Below, piece by piece: positions 30,421 through 39,296 of a stretch of 64,000 bases of DNA. The stretch comes from Paenibacillus brevis (GTDB taxonomy: Bacteria; Bacillota; Bacilli; Paenibacillales; Paenibacillaceae). Numbering within the stretch: position 1 is the first letter of the stretch; the number at the start of each line of letters is the position of its first letter. A program made the translations under genes and the position numbers. The notes beneath the pieces were generated by a model. That model was not told where the DNA came from. It did not search any database and saw only the letters and a program-made list of their open reading frames with translations. Where the stretch lies: the NCBI RefSeq assembly GCF_018919145.1, contig NZ_JAHLQJ010000010.1, positions 62,001 through 126,000 of the forward strand. Direction: 5' to 3'.

Positions 30421-32178
30421 GTGAAGAGACCGAGACGGTGGTTCACGCTCAGAAACCAAATTTTTGTGGGTTTTATGCTTGTTATGCTGTTCGTGTTGGG
30501 GATTGCCAGCGTGCTCACCTACTCAAACGTATCAACGATGCTGAAGTCCAATGCCGAGAAGCATATCGGACAGACGGCAATACAGGCGAATGGGCGACTT
30601 GACGCCTTGATTGCCCAAATCGATACGATCACGACTCAAATTGCAACGAACGAATATATTCAAGAATTACTGCTCTCCGAAGTCGAAGGGGCAGAAACGC
30701 CTTTCAGTGCGCGGCAATCCTTGCTGTCGATCCTGGGAAGCTATCAATCCTACGTCACCGGAATCAAAGCGCTTGAGTTATACAGTAACGATTATCAGCG
30801 GCTGTTCCCCTTGAACGATATCCCGCTTACCGACACTATTGACCAGGAATGGATCCTGGCGGCAGACCGGGGAAAAGGAGAGCTTGTCTGGCTGGGCATA
30901 GATCCAGGCGACTCGTCTTCAGTGCTTGCGTTAAAAAGGGTGAGTCTGGTAGACCGGTGGTTCTCGTCGGGGGGATTTCTCATGCTGCGCTTGGATAAAG
31001 CTTATTTTCAGTTTGATGAGCAAATCGGCGGGGAAGCAGGCGAATCCATCCTGCTGGTCGATACGAACCAGCAACCGATTACGACCAATTTCAATCTGGA
31101 TTCCGGACTGGATCTGGCTCAGCTGCTGGGTAACAAAGAGAAGAATATTTCAATTAACGGAAGCGATTACATTGAGGTGAAGCAATACTCGGAGACCACG
31201 GGCTGGACGCTTGTATTTTTTACGCCCGTAAGCTATGTTACGAATGGCATTTCCACCTTGCGTACAGCGATATTGGTTTCTGGAGCAATCGGTGTTCTGC
31301 TCTTCCTGATTATGTCGCTGATTCTGTCCACAATGATCACACGCCCGATTTTTAAATTGATCAAGGCGATGAGGGGGGCGAGATTCGGAGTTCTGCAGCC
31401 TAACCCGATGTTCTCGAATACGATGGAGATCAATGAATTGAACAATTCGTATAATCAAATGGTTGAAAATATGAATGAATTGATACGGGTAGTCTACGAA
31501 AAAGAGATTTTGCAGAGCCGAACCGAGTTGAAGGCGCTTCAGGCCCAGATCAATCCGCACTTTTTGTTTAATACACTAGAAGCTTTTTATTGGTCGCTTG
31601 AGGAAAAGGGGGAAGAGGAGCTTGCGAATCTTGTGGTCTCCATGTCCAGTCTGTTCAGATATACGATCAGCACCCCCAATCAGGATGAATGGGTGACGAT
31701 CGAAGATGAGCTGGCACATATTCGACGGTATTTGCAACTGATGGATATCCGGCTGGCCGACCGGTTAACCTGGTCGATCGATGCTTCTGAATTTAAACAC
31801 CTCAAAATTCCAAAGCTGCTGATTCAGCCGCTTGTGGAAAATGCAATCAGGCATGGGGTGGAAAATATGGAGGGGCCGGGAGAGGTTATAATCAGCGTCG
31901 AACCTGCGAATCGTGATGGTTACGTCAGAATCACCGTCCGCGACAACGGACCGGGCATGGAGGAGGATACGCTGAGAGGTCTGTGGCAGGCGATGGAAGG
32001 GGGCAAAGTAGTGTCTTCCAAAGGAACGGGAGTCGGGGTTGTCAATGTAAGACAGCGTCTTCGTCTGTATTATGACGGCGTCTCCGGGGGGAGACACGAA
32101 CTGGAAGTGATCAGCAGGCCGGGAGAAGGCACTAGCGTAAGCTTTGAGATTCCAAGCGAATATGGAGGACCATTATGA
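30421..32178 (+). CDS. Sensor histidine kinase, YesM/LytS type
   Basis: A 585-residue membrane kinase starting GTG. One membrane segment near residues 15-35, a long extracellular sensor domain (about 35-275), a second membrane segment (LVSGAIGVLLFLIMSLILS), a HAMP region, then the His_kinase motif LQAQINPHFLFNTLEAFYWS with phospho-acceptor His near residue 380 and the ATPase motifs LIQPLVENAIRHGVE and DNGPGMEE. With the AraC-type response regulator that follows (4-nt overlap) it forms a carbohydrate-sensing pair in the manner of YesM/YesN. Confidence 0.92.
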   Translation: MKRPRRWFTLRNQIFVGFMLVMLFVLGIASVLTYSNVSTMLKSNAEKHIGQTAIQANGRLDALIAQIDTITTQIATNEYIQELLLSEVEGAETPFSARQSLLSILGSYQSYVTGIKALELYSNDYQRLFPLNDIPLTDTIDQEWILAADRGKGELVWLGIDPGDSSSVLALKRVSLVDRWFSSGGFLMLRLDKAYFQFDEQIGGEAGESILLVDTNQQPITTNFNLDSGLDLAQLLGNKEKNISINGSDYIEVKQYSETTGWTLVFFTPVSYVTNGISTLRTAILVSGAIGVLLFLIMSLILSTMITRPIFKLIKAMRGARFGVLQPNPMFSNTMEINELNNSYNQMVENMNELIRVVYEKEILQSRTELKALQAQINPHFLFNTLEAFYWSLEEKGEEELANLVVSMSSLFRYTISTPNQDEWVTIEDELAHIRRYLQLMDIRLADRLTWSIDASEFKHLKIPKLLIQPLVENAIRHGVENMEGPGEVIISVEPANRDGYVRITVRDNGPGMEEDTLRGLWQAMEGGKVVSSKGTGVGVVNVRQRLRLYYDGVSGGRHELEVISRPGEGTSVSFEIPSEYGGPL

Positions 32179-32954
32179 TTGAGAACCGGACGATACTGAT
32201 CGTAGAAGACGAAATTCGTACAAGACAAGGGTTTTCAAAGACACTGGAGGCTTGGTCCGCCGGGCGGTACCGGATTGAGTGCGCGGAGAGCGGCCAGGCG
32301 GCATTGCTATGGCTGGAGCATCATCCTGCCCACTTGCTGGTTACGGATATCCGAATGCCGGGCATGACCGGGCTCGAACTGATCGAAATGCAGCAGCGAC
32401 ACAAGCACTGCAATCCGGTTGCGATCGTTATTTCGGGTTATGCCGAATTCGAATATGCTCAAAGGGCGATGCAGCTTGGCGTGGTTAATTATTTGCTCAA
32501 GCCTGTGGACAAGCATCAACTGGTACAGGCTGTTGAGCAAGCCTTGCTGATCGAAGACAGCCGCTATCGCATCGAGACGATGGAGAAGCTCATTGATCCG
32601 CATCTGCTGGACACGAAGACAACCCGCGTCAACTACAATCCGCTTATCCGTGATGCGCTCGTATTTCTGGACGAGCATTTTCATGAACCGATTACGATGC
32701 GGCAAGTGGCGGATATGCTTCATCTGAATCCCAGCTACTTCAGCGTATTGTTCAAGGAACAGACCGAATTGACCTTCAGCGAGTATGTCAGCCGGCTCCG
32801 CATGCAGCGGGCCAAGGAGTTGCTGCTTCACAGCGGATTATCCATCGCTCAGATTGCCGAACGTGTAGGCTATCAAAGCGACAAATATTTTATTAAAGTA
32901 TTCAAAACCTATGAGGGATTAAGTCCAAGCAAATACAGAAGCCAAAAAAAGTAG
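32175..32954 (+). CDS. Response regulator with AraC-type DNA-binding domain, YesN type
   Basis: A 259-residue protein: receiver domain 1-120 (LIVEDEIRT acid pocket, phosphorylated Asp in LLVTDIRMPGMTG near residue 57, Lys in NYLLKPVDK) and C-terminal AraC HTH (MRQVADMLHLNPSYFSVLFKEQ, then IAQIAERVGYQSDKYFIKVFK). It overlaps the kinase stop. YesN-type regulators are usually over 500 residues because of a central linker; this one is short. Its likely target is the solute-binding protein gene 100 bp downstream. Confidence 0.92.
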   Translation: MIENRTILIVEDEIRTRQGFSKTLEAWSAGRYRIECAESGQAALLWLEHHPAHLLVTDIRMPGMTGLELIEMQQRHKHCNPVAIVISGYAEFEYAQRAMQLGVVNYLLKPVDKHQLVQAVEQALLIEDSRYRIETMEKLIDPHLLDTKTTRVNYNPLIRDALVFLDEHFHEPITMRQVADMLHLNPSYFSVLFKEQTELTFSEYVSRLRMQRAKELLLHSGLSIAQIAERVGYQSDKYFIKVFKTYEGLSPSKYRSQKK

Positions 32955-32979
32955 AATAATAACTAATAAAAGTGAACTT

Positions 32980-32994
32980 TTGAAAGCGTAATCA
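32980..32994 (+). promoter_or_regulatory. cre-like catabolite repression site
   Basis: TTGAAAGCGTAATCA fits the CcpA operator consensus WTGNAANCGNWNNCW at every fixed position. It lies 62 nt upstream of the sugar-binding lipoprotein gene and implies glucose repression. Confidence 0.6.
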
Positions 32995-33009
32995 GGATGA
33001 TACAGTTGA

Positions 33010-33024
33010 TTTAAAGCGTTTCCA
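33010..33024 (+). promoter_or_regulatory. Second cre-like site
   Basis: TTTAAAGCGTTTCCA matches the CcpA consensus with one mismatch (T for G at position 3). It is 30 bp, about three helical turns, from the first site, in the leader of the solute-binding protein gene. Confidence 0.5.
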
Positions 33025-33055
33025 TATAAACGCGAATTGATGGGAGATGTAATAA

Positions 33056-34378
33056 GTGACGGCAAAGAAAACGACATCGATCCTTTTGATTGCGCTTTCG
33101 ATAATGCTTGCGCTTGGAGGCTGCGGCAATCCGGCAGAACGCGCTGGAGCCCTTGAAGACAAGCACGGGGATACAAAAAAAGTAACGATCAAGATGATGC
33201 ATTTGTGGCCTCAGGACGTATCCGCACAGCAATATAAGCTTGTTAACGAGATCATTGACCAATATCAAAGCGAGCATGCACATGTAACGATTCAGCAGGA
33301 AGTGCTGGAGAATGAGCAATACAAGAACAAGCTGAAGATCCTGTCCGCATCCAACGAGCTTCCTGACGTAGGCGTCACCTGGGCGGCCGGATTCATGGAT
33401 CCTTATGTCAAAGGCGAGCTGTTTGCGCCGCTGGATGATTTGCTGAGCGGAGGTCTGAAGGACAAATTCTTTCCGGGGACGACCGACGCCTACGCCGTGG
33501 ACGGGAAGACTTACGGCTTGCCGATTGAACTGAATATTTCGCCGGTTTATTATAACAAGGCTATTTTCGAGAAGTACAATCTAGAGGTACCGCAAACTTA
33601 CGATCAATTTTTGAGCATCGTTGAAAAATTATCCAGCAATGGGGTGACCCCGATTGCTTTAGGCAATAAAGACCGCTGGACGGGCTCGTTGTGGTATATG
33701 TATCTGGCCGACCGTTTGGGCGGACCTGAGACTATGAAGAAGGCCATAGACCGCTCAGGCACGTTCGAAGATCCTGCGTTGATCCAAGCCGCTGCGGAAA
33801 TTCAAAGGCTCGTAGATATGAATGCTTTCAACAAAGGATTCAACGGGCTGTCCAACGATGAGGGCAAATCCGAATTCATGAATGAAAAAACGGCCATGTA
33901 CTTGACAGGAACCTGGGAAATTCCGAATTTTACATCTAATCCTGAGGTGCCTCAGCAATTCAAGGATAAGGTAGGCTTCTTTAAGTTTCCGACCTTGGAC
34001 AGGGGCAAGGGAGATATCAACAGCTGGGTAGGCGGGCCGGGCGTCGGTTTATTCATCGCCGAGAATTCCAAGGTAAAGGAAGAGGCAAAGGAATTCGTTG
34101 AATATTTTATCGATAAGTGGGGGGCCAGCTCGGTAAGCACGGCAGGCGTTATTCCGGCGACCAAGGTAGATACCTCTTCGTCCGATCTGCCGCAAATATA
34201 TATCGATCTGTTGGACGAATTGGGCAATGCCAGCAACCTGACGCTGTTCGCCGATGTGCAGATGAAACCGAACGCCGCCCAGACGCATCTGAACATGATT
34301 CAGGCTTTGTTCGGCAAAGCCATTACACCGGAGCAATTCGTCAAAGAGCATGAAGCTGCTTTGGAGAAAGGCTATTAG
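33056..34378 (+). CDS. Extracellular sugar-binding lipoprotein (ABC family 1)
   Basis: A 440-residue solute-binding protein of a carbohydrate ABC importer. The signal peptide ends in lipobox LALGGC (Cys23). Typical segments are QYKNKLKILSASNELPDV, DVSAQQYKLVNEIIDQY, then YGLPIELNISPVYYNKAIFEKY and GGPGVGLFIAENSKVKEEAKEF. GTG start after TGGGAGATGTAATAA. The neighbourhood (GH52, AraC, YesM/YesN-type pair, cre sites) points to xylo-oligosaccharides as ligand, though that is inference. No permease genes follow, so it must share membrane components encoded elsewhere or is an orphan. Confidence 0.9.
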   Translation: MTAKKTTSILLIALSIMLALGGCGNPAERAGALEDKHGDTKKVTIKMMHLWPQDVSAQQYKLVNEIIDQYQSEHAHVTIQQEVLENEQYKNKLKILSASNELPDVGVTWAAGFMDPYVKGELFAPLDDLLSGGLKDKFFPGTTDAYAVDGKTYGLPIELNISPVYYNKAIFEKYNLEVPQTYDQFLSIVEKLSSNGVTPIALGNKDRWTGSLWYMYLADRLGGPETMKKAIDRSGTFEDPALIQAAAEIQRLVDMNAFNKGFNGLSNDEGKSEFMNEKTAMYLTGTWEIPNFTSNPEVPQQFKDKVGFFKFPTLDRGKGDINSWVGGPGVGLFIAENSKVKEEAKEFVEYFIDKWGASSVSTAGVIPATKVDTSSSDLPQIYIDLLDELGNASNLTLFADVQMKPNAAQTHLNMIQALFGKAITPEQFVKEHEAALEKGY

Positions 34379-34491
34379 AAGTATTTGTCTCGGGTTAAAG
34401 AAGACAGGTTCGCTTGGATTGGAATTAAATCTCACTACAGGAGTCATACTAAGCCTAGATCACAATCTGATACAGGCTTGGAGGGCTTTCC

Positions 34492-35196
34492 GTGTCGCTA
34501 TGGGACTGGCTCGGAGTCATCCTGATCGCATTACTGATGGTGCTGTTTTTGGCGATGATCCTAGTCCTGAGGTCCACGATCACCATTCAAATGAAAGCCC
34601 GCAAGAGCAATCAGGATGAAACGATAAAGATCGAAGTTACCATGCTGTTCGGCATCATTCATTTTCACTATATCATTCCTCGGATGAGCTTCAGCAACCT
34701 GCGAACGGGATTGAAGGTAGAAAATGACCATGCCGATAATTTGTTTTCAGGTCATACGAACAGTGAAAAGCAGCATATTAACAAGGAGAAAATTGACCAG
34801 TGGAGTGAACGGGTCAGGCAGATTCTTCAATCCACAGAAGGGCTGTTTCCATGGTTGAAAACGACGTTAAAGAAAATATCTTTCCAGCAGTTTGACTGGT
34901 CAACCAATGTGGCGTTGTCGGATGCAGCCGTAACAGCGACATTAACCGGTACGCTATGGGCCATCAAATCCACGTTAGTAGGCTGGCTTAGTCAATATAT
35001 TTCCCTAAGGCAGCAGCCGAGGTTATTCGTTGTCCCCTTGTTCAATAGCCCGCCGATATTTACCACCGAATTGAGCTGCATAGCCAAAATTCGCTGCGGA
35101 CATGCTATATATGCTGGACTGGTACTCATAGTTCGCGTGCTAAAAGTGAAAGGAGGAATGAGGAAATGGCTGAACATCCTATTCAAGGGCTCATGA
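34492..35196 (+). CDS. ytfI: DUF2953 membrane protein, YtfI-like
   Basis: A 234-residue protein with one N-terminal membrane helix (WLGVILIALLMVLFLAMILVL) and a DUF2953-like middle (TVTMLFGIIHFHYIIPRM-type segment; later WAIKSTLVGWL). GTG start after GGAGGGC. In Bacillus the YtfI gene lies directly before ytfJ/gerW, as here, with a 31-nt overlap, so a spore-related function is likely. Biochemical role unknown. Confidence 0.8.
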   Translation: MSLWDWLGVILIALLMVLFLAMILVLRSTITIQMKARKSNQDETIKIEVTMLFGIIHFHYIIPRMSFSNLRTGLKVENDHADNLFSGHTNSEKQHINKEKIDQWSERVRQILQSTEGLFPWLKTTLKKISFQQFDWSTNVALSDAAVTATLTGTLWAIKSTLVGWLSQYISLRQQPRLFVVPLFNSPPIFTTELSCIAKIRCGHAIYAGLVLIVRVLKVKGGMRKWLNILFKGS

Positions 35197-35615
35197 AAAC
35201 AGCGATGGAGAACATCAAGGAAATGGTCGATGTGAATACTATCGTGGGTGAAGCAGTGCAGACGCCGGACGGAAGCAGTGTAATTCTTCCAATCAGCCGC
35301 GTCGGCTTCGGATTTGCTGCCGGAGGCAGCGACTTTCATCTGGATGAGAACCAGACAAGCAACAACGGAGAGGCGAAGCCCAGACCTTTCGGCGGAGGTA
35401 GCGGCGGCGGCGTATCCATCAATCCTATTGCCTTTCTGGTCGTGGGCAAAGAAGGCGTGCACATCGTTCCTTTAGATAATCAAACACACTTGTTCGAAAA
35501 ATTGATCGACTCCGTACCCTATGTAATGGACAAGATCGAATCCATGATCCCTGGCGGGAATCATGTGGTGGTTACTAATCAAAGGGCAGCAGAATCTGAA
35601 GCGCCTTTACTGTAA
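35166..35615 (+). CDS. gerW: Sporulation protein YtfJ/GerW
   Basis: A 149-residue member of the GerW/YtfJ family: HPIQGLMKTAMENIKEMVDVNTIVGEAV, VILPISRVGFGFAAGG, then a Gly-rich stretch and INPIAFLVVGKEGVHIVPL. In B. subtilis it is made in the forespore and needed for efficient germination. The ATG lies within the end of ytfI behind AAAGGAGGAATGAGGAA. Closed by a terminator at 35629. Confidence 0.92.
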   Translation: MAEHPIQGLMKTAMENIKEMVDVNTIVGEAVQTPDGSSVILPISRVGFGFAAGGSDFHLDENQTSNNGEAKPRPFGGGSGGGVSINPIAFLVVGKEGVHIVPLDNQTHLFEKLIDSVPYVMDKIESMIPGGNHVVVTNQRAAESEAPLL

Positions 35616-35628
35616 TCGAACAAGCTGG

Positions 35629-35661
35629 TCCCTTTCCGGTGATTCGGGAGGGGATTTTTTT
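35629..35661 (+). terminator. Terminator after ytfJ/gerW
   Basis: TCCCTTTCCG and CGGGAGGGGA form a 10-bp stem with two G-U pairs, followed by TTTTTTT. Confidence 0.85.
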
Positions 35662-35759
35662 AAATCTACCGGATAGTCTGCTCTAAGCTCAAGAGAGCTT
35701 GGACATACTCTCCTTAAGAAGGACATATAATTCACTAGAACCACTCGGAGGAATAGAAG

Positions 35760-36821
35760 ATGAAGATCACTATGCAGCTAAGAAGAATCATCCAATATAT
35801 CATCATTCTGGCGCTTGTCATTCCCCTGTGGGGGATAGCGGAGGGACATATCCGTGCTGCTCCTTCAACGAATGCTCAGGCAGCGGCCCTTATCGATGTG
35901 GAATCGGGCAGAATATTGTTCAGCACCCGCGGAGATGAGGAGCTTCCAATCGCAAGTCTGACGAAGATCATGACAGCTATTGTAGCGATTGAGCACGGGA
36001 CGATGAGCGATAGGGTAAAGGTCAGCAAACGCGCCTATGGCAAGGAAGGCTCTTCCATTTACCTTCATCTTGGAGAAGAGATGAGTCTGGAAAATCTGCT
36101 CTACGGATTAATGCTGAGGTCGGGGAATGATGCGGCTACTGCAATAGCAGAGCATGTAGGCGGCTCTGAAGAGGGTTTCGTTCTGCTGATGAATAAGAAG
36201 GTTGAGATGCTGGGGCTGCAGCATACGCAATTTCAGAATCCCCATGGACTTGATGCCATCGGGCATTACTCCTCTGCTAACGATTTGGCCAAGCTGACGG
36301 CCTATGCCATGCATAACCCTGTATTCAAGGAGATTGTTCGCACCCCTTCACGTAAAGCGCCGAATCCGAATGATCCCTGGGATTACAAGTGGGACAACAA
36401 AAATAAAATGCTCCGTCTGTACGAAGGTGCCGATGGGGTGAAAACAGGATATACGAAAATTGCAAGACGCTGTCTGGTCAGCTCGGCCACCCGTAATAAT
36501 CAACAGCTTGTTGCTGTAACGATCAATGACGGCGACGACTGGAATGACCATCGCAAGCTGCTTGATTACGGATTTGAGCATTACCCGCAGCAGACATTAA
36601 TTAAAGCAGGGCAAGCGGTTCAGAACGGATTGAAGGCCGGAATCACCTTTAGTTATCCTTTGAGCGCGGAAGAGGCAAGGATGGTTGAATTCCGGTTGAA
36701 GGAACAGATGTCCAGCAGCAGGTTATTCGGCTATCGGGGGGAGATTCTGATCAGGCTGGGTGACCGGGAGATCGGGATTGTGCCCGTCTACGATGCAAGG
36801 GGGATTCTGGGAGATGGTTAA
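35760..36821 (+). CDS. dacB: D-alanyl-D-alanine carboxypeptidase DacB (spore cortex PBP5*)
   Basis: A 353-residue low-molecular-weight penicillin-binding protein that trims peptide stems in the spore cortex. An N-terminal signal sequence (IIQYIIILALVIPLWG) is followed by the serine motif ASLTK (Ser66/Lys69), SGN in LMLRSGNDAA near residue 120 and KTG in DGVKTGYTK near 227. CGGAGGAATAGAAG precedes the ATG. The order dacB-spmA-spmB is the sporulation operon of Bacillus, so this is DacB and not the vegetative DacA/DacF. Confidence 0.93.
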   Translation: MKITMQLRRIIQYIIILALVIPLWGIAEGHIRAAPSTNAQAAALIDVESGRILFSTRGDEELPIASLTKIMTAIVAIEHGTMSDRVKVSKRAYGKEGSSIYLHLGEEMSLENLLYGLMLRSGNDAATAIAEHVGGSEEGFVLLMNKKVEMLGLQHTQFQNPHGLDAIGHYSSANDLAKLTAYAMHNPVFKEIVRTPSRKAPNPNDPWDYKWDNKNKMLRLYEGADGVKTGYTKIARRCLVSSATRNNQQLVAVTINDGDDWNDHRKLLDYGFEHYPQQTLIKAGQAVQNGLKAGITFSYPLSAEEARMVEFRLKEQMSSSRLFGYRGEILIRLGDREIGIVPVYDARGILGDG

Positions 36822-37446
36822 TAAAATCTGGCTTGGCTTGATTTTAATCGGGTTTATTTTCGCGGCGATTAAAGGGGATATTCAGATTGTAACGCAGGCT
36901 GCTTTTGAAGGAGCAGCCACCGGTGTGACGGTATGCTTCGGTTTGATCAGCGTGCTTGTATTCTGGATGGGCATCATGAAGCTTGCCGAGGATTCAGGAC
37001 TGGTTCGGGCTATTTCCCGAGTGCTCGGGCCGGTCGTATCTTATTTATTCCCGGATGTTCCGAAGAACCATCCTGCCATGGGTTATATTCTGTCCAACAT
37101 GAGCGCTAATCTATTGGGGCTAGGGAATGCAGCCACCCCCATGGGAATAAAAGCGATGCAGCAGTTGCAGGAGTTAAATCCGGACAAACAGTCCGCTTCC
37201 CCGGCAATGTGCACCTTGCTGGCGCTTAACACGGCAAGTATCACTTTGATTCCAACGACATTGATAGCCATCCGGTTAAACTTCCATTCAGCCAATCCCG
37301 CTGAAATTGTAGGTTCAACGCTGCTGGCGACTGCTATTGCGACCTTTGCCGCGATTGTCGCGGACCGATGGTACAGAAAGCGCTCTGCCTGGACAAAGCC
37401 GCCCGTGTCTCCTCCTAATGAGGCATCCTATACACTGAAAGGGTGA
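36814..37446 (+). CDS. spmA: Spore maturation protein A
   Basis: A 210-residue integral membrane protein of the nucleoside-recognition (Gate) type: start MVNKIWLGLILIGFIFAAIKGD, then GAATGVTVCFGLISVLVFWMG and LGLGNAATPMGIKAMQQLQEL. SpmA with SpmB affects spore core dehydration. ATG 36814 overlaps dacB by 8 nt; the longer frame from 36760 is rejected. Confidence 0.93.
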   Translation: MVNKIWLGLILIGFIFAAIKGDIQIVTQAAFEGAATGVTVCFGLISVLVFWMGIMKLAEDSGLVRAISRVLGPVVSYLFPDVPKNHPAMGYILSNMSANLLGLGNAATPMGIKAMQQLQELNPDKQSASPAMCTLLALNTASITLIPTTLIAIRLNFHSANPAEIVGSTLLATAIATFAAIVADRWYRKRSAWTKPPVSPPNEASYTLKG

Positions 37447-37452
37447 TAGATC

Positions 37453-37986
37453 TTGCTGGATTGGATCAACATACTCTCTAACTGGGCGATTCCTGTAATG
37501 ATAGCTTTTATTCCGCTCTATGCTTCTTTTAAAAAAGTCCCGGTATATGAGTCGTTTGTAGATGGCGCTAAGGATGGCTTCTCCACGGCGATCGGTATCA
37601 TTCCCCATCTTGTCGGAATGATGGTTGCGATCAGCGTATTCCGCGCCTCCGGTGCCCTGGAGTTCTTCACAGGCTGGCTGTCGCCGCTGCTGGCCCGCCT
37701 GTCGGTTCCGTCCGAGGTGCTGCCGCTGGGCATTTTGCGTCCGCTGACGGGTACGGGATCATTGGCATTTACCACGGACTTGATCAAGACCTACGGACCT
37801 GATTCCATGATCGGAAGAATTGCTTCAACGATTCAAGGAAGCACAGACACCACGTTATATGTGTTGACGGTTTATTTTGGCGCAGTGGGTATTCGAAACG
37901 GCAGATATGCGCTGAAGGTCGGACTATTCTCCGATATCGTCGGCTTCATTGCCGCGATTGCCGTGTGCTTGCTGTTGTTTGGCTAA
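37453..37986 (+). CDS. spmB: Spore maturation protein B
   Basis: A 177-residue membrane partner of SpmA, with four or so hydrophobic segments and the Gate-domain pattern DGAKDGFSTAIGIIPHLVGMMVAISVF, LRPLTGTGSLAF, STIQGSTDTTLYVLTVYFG. TTG start after AAGGGTGATAGATC, 6 nt beyond spmA. Last gene of the dacB-spmA-spmB set. Confidence 0.93.
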   Translation: MLDWINILSNWAIPVMIAFIPLYASFKKVPVYESFVDGAKDGFSTAIGIIPHLVGMMVAISVFRASGALEFFTGWLSPLLARLSVPSEVLPLGILRPLTGTGSLAFTTDLIKTYGPDSMIGRIASTIQGSTDTTLYVLTVYFGAVGIRNGRYALKVGLFSDIVGFIAAIAVCLLLFG

Positions 37987-38061
37987 AATACATAACGAGT
38001 CCCCCGCTATTGTGATTTTGACTTCCAATAGGTATCATGGGTATGAGGTGACTTATTAATT

Positions 38062-39096
38062 ATGGAAGAAAGACTTCAGAAAATACTTGCGGGTGCGGGC
38101 GTGGCTTCACGGCGCAAATGCGAGGAACTGATCCTGGGCGGGAAGGTTCAGGTGAACGGCGAAACCGTCACGGCCCTGGGGACGAAAGCTGACCCGGACG
38201 TAGATGAAATTACAGTAAATGGCAAGGCCATCGGTACGGAGAAAAAGATGTATCTGGTATTTAATAAGCCTAAAGGTGTTATTACCAGCGCTTCGGACCC
38301 GCAGGGCCGCAAAATTGTCACCGATTATTTGAAGGGGATTACCGAGCGGCTGTATCCGGTAGGCCGCCTGGATTATGATACGGAAGGTCTGCTTCTGCTG
38401 ACCAATGACGGGGAGTTCGCTCATCTGCTGACTCACCCCAAGCATCATGTGGCCAAGACTTATTTGGCCACGGTTAAGGGAGTGCCGCATGGAAGCGAGC
38501 TGGACAAGCTAAAGAATGGCATCATGCTTGAGGATGGAATGACTGCACCCGCAGAGGTGGAGTATCATGACATTGATTCGGAGCAGAGGCACTCCACGAT
38601 CTCCATCACGATTTATGAGGGGCGTAACCGTCAGGTCCGAAGAATGTTTGAGGCTATTAATCATCCGGTAACGAAGCTGAAGCGGATTTCATTTGGAGAC
38701 TTGTTCCTGGGGAACATGAAGAGGGGATTGTTCCGCCACTTAACCAAGGATGAAGTAGAGAGCTTGGTGAAGCTTGCAAAGCAAGCGGGCAAATCATCTG
38801 CGGGGAAGCCTGCATTGAAGTCGCCGGCTGATTCGCATGCTAAAGCCGCAGAAGAATTTAAGCCTAAGCCTAGGCCGAAGGCAAGACCAGCAACGAAGTC
38901 GGCAAATGATCGAATCACGCCGGCAAGACCGGCATCAGGAAAGCCTGCTTCAACCAAGTCGACCGCAAAACCAGCGCCGAAGCAAGCGGCAAGATCATCA
39001 TCAAGACCAGCTTCCAAAGCAAAGCCGGCGGGTAGAGCCGGGGCAAATGGCTCGAGAAGTCGTAAAGCGGGGGACTCACGGCGGCGCGGAAAATAG
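38062..39096 (+). CDS. rluB: 23S rRNA pseudouridine synthase RluB with long basic tail
   Basis: RluB converts a helix-89-region uridine of 23S rRNA (U2605 in E. coli numbering) to pseudouridine. The S4 RNA-binding domain is at residues 1-60 (LQKILAGAGVASRRKCEELI) and the catalytic motif GRLDYDTEGLLLLTNDGEFAHLLTHPKH is near 115-140, with Asp as catalytic residue. The core ends near 245. The last 100 residues are a Lys/Pro/Ala/Ser-rich tail, longer than the 230-240 residue Bacillus protein and probably RNA-binding and disordered. Confidence 0.94.
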   Translation: MEERLQKILAGAGVASRRKCEELILGGKVQVNGETVTALGTKADPDVDEITVNGKAIGTEKKMYLVFNKPKGVITSASDPQGRKIVTDYLKGITERLYPVGRLDYDTEGLLLLTNDGEFAHLLTHPKHHVAKTYLATVKGVPHGSELDKLKNGIMLEDGMTAPAEVEYHDIDSEQRHSTISITIYEGRNRQVRRMFEAINHPVTKLKRISFGDLFLGNMKRGLFRHLTKDEVESLVKLAKQAGKSSAGKPALKSPADSHAKAAEEFKPKPRPKARPATKSANDRITPARPASGKPASTKSTAKPAPKQAARSSSRPASKAKPAGRAGANGSRSRKAGDSRRRGK

Positions 39097-39118
39097 TAAA
39101 AATATAAAAAATAATTCA

Positions 39119-39169
39119 AACATCTTATTGTTTTCTGTCCAATTACAGGAGATAATAAGGTGTTTTTTA
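39119..39169 (+). terminator. Terminator between rluB and resA
   Basis: AACATCTTATT pairs with AATAAGGTGTT (11 bp, one G-U pair) around a 24-nt loop, followed by TTTTTTATT. Confidence 0.75.
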
Positions 39170-39201
39170 TTCATGACACACAATATTCAAAATTTCCCCA
39201 T

Positions 39202-39229
39202 CTGAAAGTATGTCGTTTTTCGTTATAAT
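39202..39229 (+). promoter_or_regulatory. Promoter candidate for the res operon
   Basis: TATAAT at 39224-39229 with CTGAAA 16 nt upstream as a weak -35 box, 68 nt before the resA start. Direct ResD boxes could not be assigned. Confidence 0.4.
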
Positions 39230-39296
39230 GTTCATAGGATATTCACGATTTGTCCATTGATTTTATGAAAAACATCATAGATAGGAGAGGAAGCGC

